DNA of 64,000 bases from Pirellulaceae bacterium. GTDB taxonomy: Bacteria > Planctomycetota > Planctomycetia > Pirellulales > Pirellulaceae. Every line of letters begins with the position of its first letter. Position 1 is the stretch's first letter. The notes beneath the pieces were generated by a model. It was not told where the DNA came from. It made no database searches and worked only from the letters and a program-made list of their open reading frames with translations. Below are positions 27,059-36,861 of this stretch, in pieces. Position numbers and translations under genes: made by a program. The stretch spans positions 1 through 64,000 of the forward strand of contig JAQWSU010000049.1 in the NCBI GenBank assembly GCA_029243025.1. The letters run 5' to 3'.

Positions 27059-28422
27059 TGCGTACGCCAATGGTTTCGCGTCGTGGGTTTCTACGTGGCA
27101 TGAGCACGGCGATTGCTTTGCCAATGCTCGAATCAATACCGTTGCGAGCGGATGAGCGAGGGGACGCCCAACCACCTCAAAGGCTGGCTTTCATCTATAT
27201 TCCCAATGGAGTCCAAATACCGGAATGGACCCCTGAACTCACCGGTGTAAATTATGCACTGCCCCCCATCCTCGAACCGCTCCAGCCGCTGCAAGAAGAT
27301 TTCTTAGTCCTCAGCGGCTTAACCCACGACAAGGCGCGACCGAACGGCGACGGTGGAGGTGCACACGCCCGCTCCTGTGCTTCATTTTTGACGGCCGTTC
27401 AACCGGTTAAAACGGGTGGCTCCGATCTTCGGTTAGGTCCTTCTGTCGACCAGCTCGCAGCTGACGTTATCGGACAAGGCACCCGTCTGGCATCGCTGGA
27501 ACTGGGCGCCGACCGCGGCACCAAAGCGGGTTCCTGTGACTCAGGTTACAGCTGCGCCTACACGCATAACATCTCTTGGAGATCGGAAACAACGCCGATG
27601 CCCAAGGAAACCGATCCTCGTGTGGTATTCGAACGACTCTTCGGACAAGGAAATAGTTCCGTCGACAGAGCCACTCAAGCCCAACGACTCCAGGAACGTC
27701 GCAGCGTCCTCGATTTCGTTCGTGAGCAAGCTCGAGGACTAGAAGGACAGGTGAACAACAAAGACCGGCAAAAGCTTGACGAGTACTTCACCGGCATCCG
27801 TGAAGCTGAACGAAAGATTGCCGCCACTACAAGCGGAAGTCTAGCTCGTAGGCCTCTCGGCGCGACGGCCCCACCACCCGGCGTTCCAGAAGCTTTTCCG
27901 GACCACCTTCGACTCATGAGCGATATGCTTGTACTGGCTTTTCAGGGTGACGTAACTCGCGTCTCCAGTTTCATGTTCGGCAACGCGGGCAGTAACCGGA
28001 ATTACCGCTTCATCGGCATCCCAGAAGGACACCATGAACTGTCGCATCACGGTGGAGACCTGAAAAAACAGGCCAAGATTGCCAAGATCAATCGATTTCA
28101 AATTGAACAATTCGCCTATTTACTGCAACGGTTACGTCAAATCCCAGAAGGCGAAGGTACGCTTCTCGACCAATGCATGATCGTCTATGGCAGCGGCATG
28201 AGCGACGGAAACAAACACAATCACGAAGATCTTCCGATCTTGCTTGCCGGCCGTGGCGGCGGAACGATCGACACGGGTCGCCACGTTCGCTTCCCCCAAG
28301 AAACGCCACTCGCAAATCTATACGTTGCGATGTTGCATCGTTTGGGAGTACCCATCGATGAGTTTGGTGATAGTACGGGAGAGCTTGATCAACTCAGTGT
28401 CGGGCTGCCAGCAAGATCCTGA
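27058..28422 (+). CDS. DUF1552 protein, Tat-exported
   Basis: The 454-residue product starts at the ATG overlapping the upstream stop. Its N-terminus V-S-R-R-G-F-L-R-G is a Tat signal. The DUF1552 body follows, with LAFIYIPNGV near residue 42, THDKARPNGDGGGAHARS near 90 and YGSGMSDGNKHNHEDLPIL near the C-terminus, a fold related to the DUF1501 / alkaline-phosphatase-like group. It is the standard partner of DUF1592-type cytochromes. Function is unproved. Its stop lies 3 bases from the end of the convergent HEAT-repeat gene, so the two transcripts must overlap. Confidence 0.9.
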   Translation: MRTPMVSRRGFLRGMSTAIALPMLESIPLRADERGDAQPPQRLAFIYIPNGVQIPEWTPELTGVNYALPPILEPLQPLQEDFLVLSGLTHDKARPNGDGGGAHARSCASFLTAVQPVKTGGSDLRLGPSVDQLAADVIGQGTRLASLELGADRGTKAGSCDSGYSCAYTHNISWRSETTPMPKETDPRVVFERLFGQGNSSVDRATQAQRLQERRSVLDFVREQARGLEGQVNNKDRQKLDEYFTGIREAERKIAATTSGSLARRPLGATAPPPGVPEAFPDHLRLMSDMLVLAFQGDVTRVSSFMFGNAGSNRNYRFIGIPEGHHELSHHGGDLKKQAKIAKINRFQIEQFAYLLQRLRQIPEGEGTLLDQCMIVYGSGMSDGNKHNHEDLPILLAGRGGGTIDTGRHVRFPQETPLANLYVAMLHRLGVPIDEFGDSTGELDQLSVGLPARS

Positions 28423-28425
28423 CCA

Positions 28426-30792
28426 TCAAGTCGAGTCGGTCGCAGACAATCCCATTACCGTTTCCTCAATACACCGACGAATTCCATAGTCCTGTCCCTT
28501 ATTTGCCTGCTCTCGCAACTTCACATCGGCAAGCTGTTCCTGCAGAAACGACAAAGCCTGCCCCGCATCGGTGCCGAGATGACGTAAAGCCTTACAGGCA
28601 GCCAATCGCACAAAGGGGCTTTCATTCTGCATTTTTTCAATGAGCAGCGTCACATCGCGCGGGCTAATTTTCGCAACCGCATTACTGGCCGCATAGCGAT
28701 CATTATCGTCCTCGATCATCACAAACAACCGCGGCACGGCAGCTTGTGCCTCCTCACCAATCTCTCCCAACTCGTAGGCTGCGGCCTGTTTTACTTCGCG
28801 ATCCTCATCCTCGGTCGCCAAGAGCAACGGCTTCAGCAACGGATCAAGTTCTTGGACGATGGACCGAAACGACTCGATGACCAGAATGCGAAAATCGCTA
28901 TCCTCGTGTTCCAATGCTTCTACCAACCGACCGGTGATTGCTGCGGCGGCCGCTCCCATTTCCCGCAAAGCCAAAATGCTTTCATTTCGCACCTGGGCCG
29001 ATCCGTCATCCAAACATTTCGCAAGCGCCTCTAAAGTGAGAGGTTCGACATGGTTGACGGCCCCCAGTGCGCGTGCGGCCTGAGCGCGAACGGTGACGTC
29101 AGGATCTTGAAGACAAACGATCAACGACGGAACCGCCTGTTTGGCTACACCACCAGCCAGCGCCAGGGCGACCGCCGCGTCGGCGCGTATTCGCTGGTCC
29201 GAATCAGTCAGTCCAACAGCTAACGTGGCAATCGACATCTCAGCCAATTCCTTATGTTGCCCAATGACACGTATCGCTGCTCGTCGAACGCTCGCGTCAG
29301 CGTCTTGATAGGCTCGTTCAAACTCGGCTACATAGGTCGTCGGTTTCTCAGCAGTGGCCCCCAAGGCCAGCAAACTTGCCGCTCGGACTGTTGGATTACG
29401 GTCGTTGAGTGTGTTGGCCAGCAGGTGGATCGCTGGTCTGGCAACTCCGCTGAGTCCTCCCAGGGCTTCCGCAGCCCGAGCTCGAACGACTTCGTTTTCG
29501 TCTCTCAACAACTCCATTAACTGAGGCAAGGCAGGTTGAGCAGATTCGCCAAGATTCCCAAGCGCCAACGCGGCCACCGAACGAACTTGCGACGACTGCG
29601 CCTCCAAGGCGCCGGTTAGAGCACTCGATGCTTCTCGGCCAACGATGGTTAACGCAACCACAAACTGCCGACAGACAGTTTCGGAACATTCTTGCTGTGA
29701 AAGCTGGGACAGAACACCGCTCACGGCTGACTGCCCCATTGCGCCAAGGGCCTGCGGAAGCAGAGCATCCAAATCTAATTCTGCGAAACGAACAATGGCA
29801 TTTGTTAGGGGCACAACCGCAAAATCGGCTTTCATTCCCATACGTCGCAAAAGGTCGGCCGCTCGGATAACCGTCCGCAGATCCCCCGTCTCGACAACGC
29901 CGGCCAGCTGCCTAACCACCGCCTCTTGCGCTCCCACAAGTAAAAACAGCTCGCCCGCCGTATGACTCACTTCATCATGTTCGTCAGCGAGGAGCGTCCC
30001 CAGAATCGGAATGAGTTTCTCATGGCCAGGTGCAACATAGGCCAGCGCTCGGGCGGCTCGTAAACGAACTAACGGATCCTCATCTTCAACCGCTGCGAGA
30101 ATATCGGGCACGGCTGAATTCGCGTCAGGGCCGACCCGCTCGAACACGAGCAATATTCCCGCTCGGCCGCTGGCATCTGCGTCGGGCAGGGCGGTCATTA
30201 ATCTTTCGATGCTTTCGGTACCAAACGTGGCAAGAGCCCGACCCGCTTCGTCCCGAAAGTCTGCTTCAGAATTTGCCAATGCATTTATCAAAGAATTCAC
30301 CGCAGTAAGGCCAGCAGGACCGATTCCTGCCAACGCCCGTGCAGCGCCCGTTTGTCCGATCACTGAACCGTTTTGAAGTGATTGCATCAGTGCGGGAACT
30401 GCGGCAGGTCCAACCTGGCGAAGGGCAATCGCTGCTCGGTATCGAACCTGGGCGTCCTGGTGATCCAAAGCCTTGATCAGTTCGGGAACCGCGGGTTCAG
30501 CCAGCGGACCCAGACGACTTAACGCAGCCAGGGCATGCGAACGGACTTGACCGTCATCATCGCTTAAGGCTTTCGCGAGAACACCCACGGCTGCTTGCGA
30601 CGGTGTACCCATTTTCGACAGGGTGCGCGCTGCGTCGCGCCTTTCGTCCATGTCCGTAGACGACAGTCGATTGATTAACAAAGACACGTCGGACGGAGTT
30701 TGCCCCATCACGGCGGACAAGCTGAGCCCAGCCATGCATGCGGCCAAAAGGACTGTGCGGATCGTTTTCTTTGTCAAAATGTGTCTCTCCAT
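28426..30792 (-). CDS. Secreted HEAT-repeat protein
   Basis: From the ATG at 30792 the protein has 788 residues. A signal peptide (TVLLAACMAGLSLSAVMGQ) is followed by about twenty HEAT repeats of 30-38 residues with the pattern D-x-x-x-x-V-R-x-x-A-x-x-A-L-x-x-x-G. The repeats form a long superhelix that usually works as a protein-binding scaffold. No catalytic domain or heme site was seen. HEAT proteins are common beside planctomycete cytochrome genes. The longer frame to 30822 adds ten residues ahead of the better signal peptide. Expression must cross the 3-base gap with the DUF1552 gene end. Confidence 0.88.
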   Translation of the reverse strand: MERHILTKKTIRTVLLAACMAGLSLSAVMGQTPSDVSLLINRLSSTDMDERRDAARTLSKMGTPSQAAVGVLAKALSDDDGQVRSHALAALSRLGPLAEPAVPELIKALDHQDAQVRYRAAIALRQVGPAAVPALMQSLQNGSVIGQTGAARALAGIGPAGLTAVNSLINALANSEADFRDEAGRALATFGTESIERLMTALPDADASGRAGILLVFERVGPDANSAVPDILAAVEDEDPLVRLRAARALAYVAPGHEKLIPILGTLLADEHDEVSHTAGELFLLVGAQEAVVRQLAGVVETGDLRTVIRAADLLRRMGMKADFAVVPLTNAIVRFAELDLDALLPQALGAMGQSAVSGVLSQLSQQECSETVCRQFVVALTIVGREASSALTGALEAQSSQVRSVAALALGNLGESAQPALPQLMELLRDENEVVRARAAEALGGLSGVARPAIHLLANTLNDRNPTVRAASLLALGATAEKPTTYVAEFERAYQDADASVRRAAIRVIGQHKELAEMSIATLAVGLTDSDQRIRADAAVALALAGGVAKQAVPSLIVCLQDPDVTVRAQAARALGAVNHVEPLTLEALAKCLDDGSAQVRNESILALREMGAAAAAITGRLVEALEHEDSDFRILVIESFRSIVQELDPLLKPLLLATEDEDREVKQAAAYELGEIGEEAQAAVPRLFVMIEDDNDRYAASNAVAKISPRDVTLLIEKMQNESPFVRLAACKALRHLGTDAGQALSFLQEQLADVKLREQANKGQDYGIRRCIEETVMGLSATDST

Positions 30793-31477
30793 CCATGCGT
30801 CGTTCGCAAAGCTGCGTCTCACTCAGCTTTACGAAGATGGACCTTTTCCATCAAGCTGTGATCGATAAAACACTCATCCGTTCTCGCAGCAATTCGTGCA
30901 AGCCACGCGCTGCATCTGCAGAAAAATATCCAGCCGGAATCTTAGCCTCCCCGCCAGTTGGTCGCAACGGACTTCCGCTGCCAGCGATTTCAACAGCACC
31001 GCCTGCGCTTTCAACAGTCGATCCCAGGCTCGCTGTTATGTTTTGCGTTTTGATGCACGGTGCCCTGAGCATGCCTGCGGCCGCAGAAACCAGTCTGCGT
31101 TAACTAACTCGATAGAAATGATACCAACACGGGCACCGTTCCCGTCGTCAAGCGTTTAAAATCATCAAATTTATAGCTCGCCGCCCCACAGTGGGCTCCG
31201 ACTGCAGACCGGTCGTTTCCTGCTCGCGGCTTGAGAAGAGGCAGGACGTTAATTTAGCTTAAATTTCCGCATTCCGCCCACGGCAAAGGGTGCGAAAACG
31301 CTCAGTCGCAAACTGACCTGCGCTGAATTGATTCATCTTTGCTGCGCAATTCGCAAAAAGCGGCGGTGAAGATAGGATTCATTGGAAAGATCCCTTACGA
31401 GCCGAAAGTATCGTTGTCATGTGGCCTCGCAAACGTAAAAATGGAGAGGTACCATTCGTTGAAACGAGGATCTTGAA
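30793..31477. other. Divergent promoter region of the HEAT gene and the PSD1 cluster
   Basis: No gene is supported. GAGGA at 31466-31470 lies seven bases before the PSD1 ATG at 31478. Both promoters must lie here but no confident -35/-10 pair was picked out. Confidence 0.45.
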
Positions 31478-33760
31478 ATGATGACGCTTTCGCGGATTCA
31501 ACGCAGCAACACGGCCTGTTTTCCCAAAACAATTTTTTTACTTCTTACCGTGGTAATCATTCCCATTAACGGCTGGGCAGACACCATTGACTTCAACCGC
31601 GACATTCGTCCAATCCTGTCGGACCGCTGTTTTCATTGCCATGGGCCTTCCGAAGACGATCGTGAGGCTAACTTACGGCTCGACCAACCCGAAGGCGAAG
31701 AGGGCGCTTTGCGCAGCGTTGACGATTCTACCGTGATCGCCCCCGGAGATCCCAACGCTAGCCAGTTATGGCATCGAATCACTTCGACGGATCCCGACGA
31801 GCGGATGCCACCAGCCGATTCCAACAAGAAGCCATTGAGTGCGGAGCAACAAGAACTCTTCAAACAATGGATCCTCGAAGGAGCCAAGTTCGATAACTTT
31901 TGGTCTTTCGTATCCATCAAACCTGTTTCTCTACCCGACGTCGACGACGCATGGGCAAGCGGCATGATCGATTCCCATGTACTCGCCGAACTCGAGCGTG
32001 AAGGCATTCGCCCGAAACCGCGAGCGGATCAACGAACTCTAATACGACGGGTCACTTTTGATCTGACAGGTCTTCCACCGACCCCCGCCGAGATCGATCA
32101 ATTTTTGGCTGACAAATCCCCCGATGCCTATGCGGATCTAGTTGAACGATTGCTCAACCGAAAATCCTATGGCGAACATATGGCTCGTTATTGGGCTGAC
32201 CTGGTCCGGCTAGCGGACACGAATGGGATGCACAAAGACTTCTTCCGCAATTTCTCCACTTACCGATCCTGGCTAATCCGCGCCTTCAACGACAATCTTT
32301 CGTTTGATGACTTCATTCGGTACCAGTTAGCGGGCGATCTATACGAGACTCCAAGTGAAGACCAGCTCATTGCATCTGGATTCAATCGACTCCACATGAT
32401 CATCGACAAGGGAACAGCTCTCCCAGAAGAAAGTCATCACAAAAACGTCCTGGACCGTGTTGAGGCATTTGGAACTGCATTCCTTGGTTTGACGATTCAA
32501 TGCAGTCAATGCCACGATCATAAATATGATCCGATCAGTCAAAAAGAGTTTTACCAACTCTACGCATTCTTTAATAACTTTGATGGCGCGCCCGAAACAG
32601 ATCGGGCGCCGAAAGGCGGTATTCAGACACCCGCGATCGAACTTGCATCGTCGCCCGACGAGCCTCGTCCAGATGGGACCCTCGCCATGGTGATGAAAGA
32701 AAGATCAACTCCCAAACCCACCCACATTTTGGTCGGGGGAGCCTACGATGTGCCCGGCGAGCGAGTCGAACGCAAGACTCCGGCTGCCTTGCCATCCATG
32801 AAACCCAAAGACGGCATCTACACTCGGATGGACTTAGCCGAATGGCTTATCGACCCTGCACACCCACTGACAGCCCGCGTCGCCGTGAATCGCTTCTGGC
32901 AGCAATTTTTTGGCACCGGCTTGGTAAAAACATCGGAAGATTTTGGAGCACAGGGAGAGTGGCCAAGCCATCCGGAGCTCCTGGATCAACTTGCTTTCCG
33001 TTTCAGCGATTCAAACTGGGACGTGAAAGAGCTGGTTCGTTCCATCGTGCTTTCCAACACCTACCAGCAAAGCTCTGATGCGAGTCCCGAGGAGTACAGG
33101 AACGACCCGGACAATCGACGACTCTCTCGAGGTTCCCGTTATCGCATGGATGCCGAAATGATCCGCGATCAGATCCTGCTATTGAGTGGTAAGTTAAACA
33201 CCACGATGTATGGACCGAGCGTCAAGCCACCTCAACCACCAGGACTTTGGAAGGCGGTTAGCATGGCGGCTCCGCTTACCTATGTTGCCGACAAAGGAGA
33301 TGCGATCTATCGGCGTAGCATCTACACCTATTGGAGACGAGCCATGCCGCCGCCTCAGATGACCATACTCAACGCCCCTTCCAGGGAATTCTGTACACCG
33401 CGCCGAGAGCGAACCAACACACCGCTGCAAGCTCTGCTGATGATGAACGAGACCGAATTTTTCAGTGCCGCCAAAGCTTGCGCCCAGGTGAGCATCGAAC
33501 CGGGGAAGGGCGATGACGATCAACGGCTTACGTCACTTTACGAAAAGATCACCTCGCATCTTCCGGATCCTGATCGGCTCGTCCTTCTGCAGGCGACGTT
33601 AAATGACTTCCGCAACGTCTACGCAAACAATCCCCAGCTTACACAATCGTTGACCACCGAATTCGTAGATCTCGATGACAAACAACGCATCGAGCTCGCT
33701 GCCTGGACAATGATCACCCATAGCTTGATGAATCTTGAACTCGCAAAGGTCAAACGTTGA
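31478..33760 (+). CDS. Planctomycete cytochrome c protein, PSCyt1-DUF1549-DUF1553 (PSD1)
   Basis: The 760-residue product has a signal peptide ([15 protein letters not shown]), a C-type heme site C-F-H-C-H near residue 52 with the PSCyt1 sequel, a DUF1549 domain (about 150-350, including [10 protein letters not shown] and a second C-S-Q-C-H site near 345) and a DUF1553 domain (about 435-700, with [10 protein letters not shown] and SNTYQQSS). The family is typical of planctomycetes and its role is unknown, though extracytoplasmic electron transfer is likely. The DUF1501 gene starts inside its last codons (ATGA). It heads a chain of genes to 41214 that are probably co-transcribed. Confidence 0.93.
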   Translation: MMTLSRIQRSNTACFPKTIFLLLTVVIIPINGWADTIDFNRDIRPILSDRCFHCHGPSEDDREANLRLDQPEGEEGALRSVDDSTVIAPGDPNASQLWHRITSTDPDERMPPADSNKKPLSAEQQELFKQWILEGAKFDNFWSFVSIKPVSLPDVDDAWASGMIDSHVLAELEREGIRPKPRADQRTLIRRVTFDLTGLPPTPAEIDQFLADKSPDAYADLVERLLNRKSYGEHMARYWADLVRLADTNGMHKDFFRNFSTYRSWLIRAFNDNLSFDDFIRYQLAGDLYETPSEDQLIASGFNRLHMIIDKGTALPEESHHKNVLDRVEAFGTAFLGLTIQCSQCHDHKYDPISQKEFYQLYAFFNNFDGAPETDRAPKGGIQTPAIELASSPDEPRPDGTLAMVMKERSTPKPTHILVGGAYDVPGERVERKTPAALPSMKPKDGIYTRMDLAEWLIDPAHPLTARVAVNRFWQQFFGTGLVKTSEDFGAQGEWPSHPELLDQLAFRFSDSNWDVKELVRSIVLSNTYQQSSDASPEEYRNDPDNRRLSRGSRYRMDAEMIRDQILLLSGKLNTTMYGPSVKPPQPPGLWKAVSMAAPLTYVADKGDAIYRRSIYTYWRRAMPPPQMTILNAPSREFCTPRRERTNTPLQALLMMNETEFFSAAKACAQVSIEPGKGDDDQRLTSLYEKITSHLPDPDRLVLLQATLNDFRNVYANNPQLTQSLTTEFVDLDDKQRIELAAWTMITHSLMNLELAKVKR

Positions 33761-35196
33761 TGACAAATCTTTTTCAGCAATTTTGCGACCTGCAGAATCG
33801 TCGCCAGTTTATTCGACAAGCGGGTATTGGACTGGGTGCAGCAGCGGTAAGCAACGTCGCAAAGCGCGCGGCTGCAGATTCCAACATCATGCAAGATCAC
33901 ACTCCCAAGGCGAAACGAGTCATCTTTCTTTTCATGGCTGGTGCTCCGAGTCAACTTGACCTTTTTGACTACAAACCTGACCTAGAAAAGCTCCATGACC
34001 AGCCGCTTCCGAAGGAGATCAGTGCGGGCCAGCGCGTCACCACTATGACACGAGGGCAAAAACAACTCATCTGTGCTTCGATCTTCAAGTTCGCTCCTCA
34101 AGGACAAAGCGGCCTTTACATGAGCGAGCTGCTGCCGCATCTTTCCACGATGGCAGACGATCTCTGCTTAATCAAATCGACCCATACGGAAGCGATCAAC
34201 CATGATCCCGCGAAAACATTTTTTTGCACGGGAGACGAGATGCCTGGTCGGCCTAGCATGGGGGCATGGCTAAGTTACGGGCTGGGATCGATGAACCGAG
34301 ATCTACCTGACTTCATCGTGCTCACCTCAGCTTTTTGGTCGGGAAAGGTGAATGTTCAGGCGCTTTACAGCCGCCTGTGGGGCACGGGGCCACTTCCATC
34401 CAGACACCAGGGAATTGCATTTCAAACGGTTGGTGATCCGGTTCTTTTTCTTTCGAATCCAGCCGGCGTAGACCGTGGCACACGGCAAAAAATGCTCGCA
34501 CTTGTCGCAAGCGTCAATCGACAACAGCAACAGTTGACCGGCGACCCTGAAATCCAGACTTCCATTTCACAACAGGAAATGGCGTTTCGAATGCAAATGT
34601 CAGTGCCGGAGTTGACTGACCTGAGCTCTGAAACACAAGCCAACCTGCAAATGTACGGGCCCGAAGTGCACAAAACGGGATCTTTCGCGCGGAACTGTTT
34701 ATTAGCCCGCCGTATGGCCGAACGAAACGTACGATTCATCCAACTCTTTCATCGCGGCTGGGACCACCATACGAATTTACCCACCCATTTACGTGGCCAG
34801 GCTCGCGACGTCGATCAGCCAATTGCAGCTCTGCTCAAAGACCTGAAGCAGCGCGGCCTGCTTGACGACACACTCGTTGTCTTTGCAGGAGAATTCGGTA
34901 GGACGACATTTGCCCAAGGGGTGAAAGATCGACAGTCCTATGGTCGCGATCACCATCCTCGCTGTTTTACCACATGGATGGCGGGTGGCGGAATCAAGGG
35001 CGGTTTGAGCTACGGTGAGACAGACGACTTTTGTTACAACGTTGCCAAGGACCCCGTCCACATTCGCGACCTCCACGCGACGATGCTCCACCAACTCGGC
35101 ATCAATCACAAACAGCTCAGCATTCCACACCAAGGTTTAGATCTCCGGTTAACCGGAGTCGAACCCAGCCGAGTCATCCACGAAATCCTCAGCTAG
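33757..35196 (+). CDS. DUF1501 protein, partner of the PSD1 cytochrome
   Basis: The 479-residue protein has a twin-arginine-like start (N-R-R-Q-F-I-R-Q), followed by the DUF1501 body. Motifs that can be seen are FMAGAPSQLDLFDYKP near residue 55, HDPAKTFFCTG near 150, GWDHH near 332 and FAGEFGRT near 377, all typical of this alkaline-phosphatase-like family. It overlaps the PSD1 gene by four bases (ATGA), so one ribosome can make both. Families DUF1501 and PSD1 nearly always travel as such pairs in planctomycetes; their joint function is not known. Confidence 0.92.
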   Translation: MMTNLFQQFCDLQNRRQFIRQAGIGLGAAAVSNVAKRAAADSNIMQDHTPKAKRVIFLFMAGAPSQLDLFDYKPDLEKLHDQPLPKEISAGQRVTTMTRGQKQLICASIFKFAPQGQSGLYMSELLPHLSTMADDLCLIKSTHTEAINHDPAKTFFCTGDEMPGRPSMGAWLSYGLGSMNRDLPDFIVLTSAFWSGKVNVQALYSRLWGTGPLPSRHQGIAFQTVGDPVLFLSNPAGVDRGTRQKMLALVASVNRQQQQLTGDPEIQTSISQQEMAFRMQMSVPELTDLSSETQANLQMYGPEVHKTGSFARNCLLARRMAERNVRFIQLFHRGWDHHTNLPTHLRGQARDVDQPIAALLKDLKQRGLLDDTLVVFAGEFGRTTFAQGVKDRQSYGRDHHPRCFTTWMAGGGIKGGLSYGETDDFCYNVAKDPVHIRDLHATMLHQLGINHKQLSIPHQGLDLRLTGVEPSRVIHEILS

Positions 35197-35451
35197 GAAC
35201 CGTCAAAGCGAGACGAGCGGAGCACTGGCCGATTGATATCAGCTTGTCGGTCCTCTGCCTTTCGTACTGGTAGACCGATCGCTCATCAGACTGAATTCCT
35301 TTTCGGTCGCCTCGATCAGGTAATCCGAAACGAAGGGTGATATGTTGGGCGAGGTGAGTTACACTACGGGAAACGGCTGTTAACCCCGACCACGTTGCAA
35401 AATCCCACCGCCGGGCAATCCGCTGGCACCCCCACAAACCCACGATGCGTC

Positions 35452-36861
35452 ATGAGTCCCTCCCCCATCCCACTCAGTCGCCGTAGCTTTATCGGAATCG
35501 CAACCAGCGGACTCGCTGGTTTAACAACCGGATCGACTGATTCGTCGAATCTCCAGGCAGCTCTAGCCACTCAGGCGCGTCGCGCTCAAGCGAAGAACGT
35601 ATTGGTGATTTTCGAACAAGGCGGAATCTCGCACACCGACACATGGGACCCCAAACCCAAAACAAACCCATTCCATCGCTCGCCGTTCAAACCGATTTCG
35701 ACGTCCGTCCCAGGCATGCAGTTTACGGAATTATTGAGTCGAACGGCGCAGGTCGCCCACAAGTTAACCGTTGTCCGTTGCATGCGGCAGCCAAAGCCAA
35801 ATGTCGGGAACTCCCACCCGATGGGTTCGCAATATATTTTCTCTGGCTCTGACCCAACAGGACCGGTCACCATACCAGATATCGGCTCAGTCGTTTCTCA
35901 ACAGATTGGCAGCTCAGCCAGATACCTGCCCGCCTACGTGCTTGAGGGTTCGGGAGAGCAATCGAAGGAATCTCGCCTTGGCTTTCTTGCCGCAAGCCAT
36001 CAAGCATTTAAAATTCGTCACGGTCGCGTCTCTGGCTTAAAGCTGGAAGGAATCAGCCCCCAACGATTACGAAAACGGCGTGATCTGCTCGCCAATCTCA
36101 ATATCGGATTACTGGGCAACGCCCCCAATGATGTTCGAGCCATGGAGCAATTCTCGGCACAAGCAGAAGACATGCTCACGAATCCGGCAACCTTGGCGGC
36201 GTTCGACCTCAGCCGTGAACCGGACAGTATCAAAAGGCTGTATCACCCGAATGAAGAACACCGAACTCACCGAGGCGACCTCTATCTTCTCGGTCGAAAA
36301 CTGATCGAATCGGGTGTTCGTTTCGTAACGATCAATACTCAATGGCCCTCCGACGGCAACCGATGGCCCGGCGGCGGAAACATGAACTGGGATCACCATG
36401 ACGCGATTTATTCGCAAAGCCATACAAATATCAAAGGCGGAGGAGCAGGAAGTGGTCGCTGGGGCATTGGGACTTGGCCTATGATGCAAAGTACCGACTG
36501 GGCATTTTCCGGCTTGATCAGAGACATGGATCAACGCGGCATGTTAGACGAGACGCTCATTTGCTTTGTGACGGAATTCGGTCGCACTCCAAAAATTAAC
36601 GAGCGACAGGGACGCGACCACTGGGTGCATGCTTTTTCAATCGTCTTCGCCGGTGCTGGAGTCCCAGAAGGTCAGGTGGTGGGCCAAACGGACCAAGACG
36701 GTGCCTATGTCACCAGTCCGATGGCCTACACGGTCGAAGATTACGGCGCAACTGTCTACGCAAAACTTGGCATTGACGTATCTGAGCCGATCTTAACCCC
36801 CGAGAACCGCCCGATCTTTCTTGCCAAAGGCGGCCGAGCCATTCCCGAGGTCTTCGCATGA
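35452..36861 (+). CDS. DUF1501 protein, Tat-exported
   Basis: The ATG at 35452 gives 469 residues and places the Tat signal S-R-R-S-F-I-G at residues 9-15; the frame from 35395 adds 19 unconvincing residues. The DUF1501 body shows FEQGGISHTDTWDPKP near 48, NWDHHD near 310 and FVTEFGRTPKIN near 372. Here the order of the pair is inverted relative to the previous one: DUF1501 first, then the PSD1-type gene, with a four-base ATGA overlap. It lies 255 bases after the previous DUF1501 gene. Confidence 0.9.
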   Translation: MSPSPIPLSRRSFIGIATSGLAGLTTGSTDSSNLQAALATQARRAQAKNVLVIFEQGGISHTDTWDPKPKTNPFHRSPFKPISTSVPGMQFTELLSRTAQVAHKLTVVRCMRQPKPNVGNSHPMGSQYIFSGSDPTGPVTIPDIGSVVSQQIGSSARYLPAYVLEGSGEQSKESRLGFLAASHQAFKIRHGRVSGLKLEGISPQRLRKRRDLLANLNIGLLGNAPNDVRAMEQFSAQAEDMLTNPATLAAFDLSREPDSIKRLYHPNEEHRTHRGDLYLLGRKLIESGVRFVTINTQWPSDGNRWPGGGNMNWDHHDAIYSQSHTNIKGGGAGSGRWGIGTWPMMQSTDWAFSGLIRDMDQRGMLDETLICFVTEFGRTPKINERQGRDHWVHAFSIVFAGAGVPEGQVVGQTDQDGAYVTSPMAYTVEDYGATVYAKLGIDVSEPILTPENRPIFLAKGGRAIPEVFA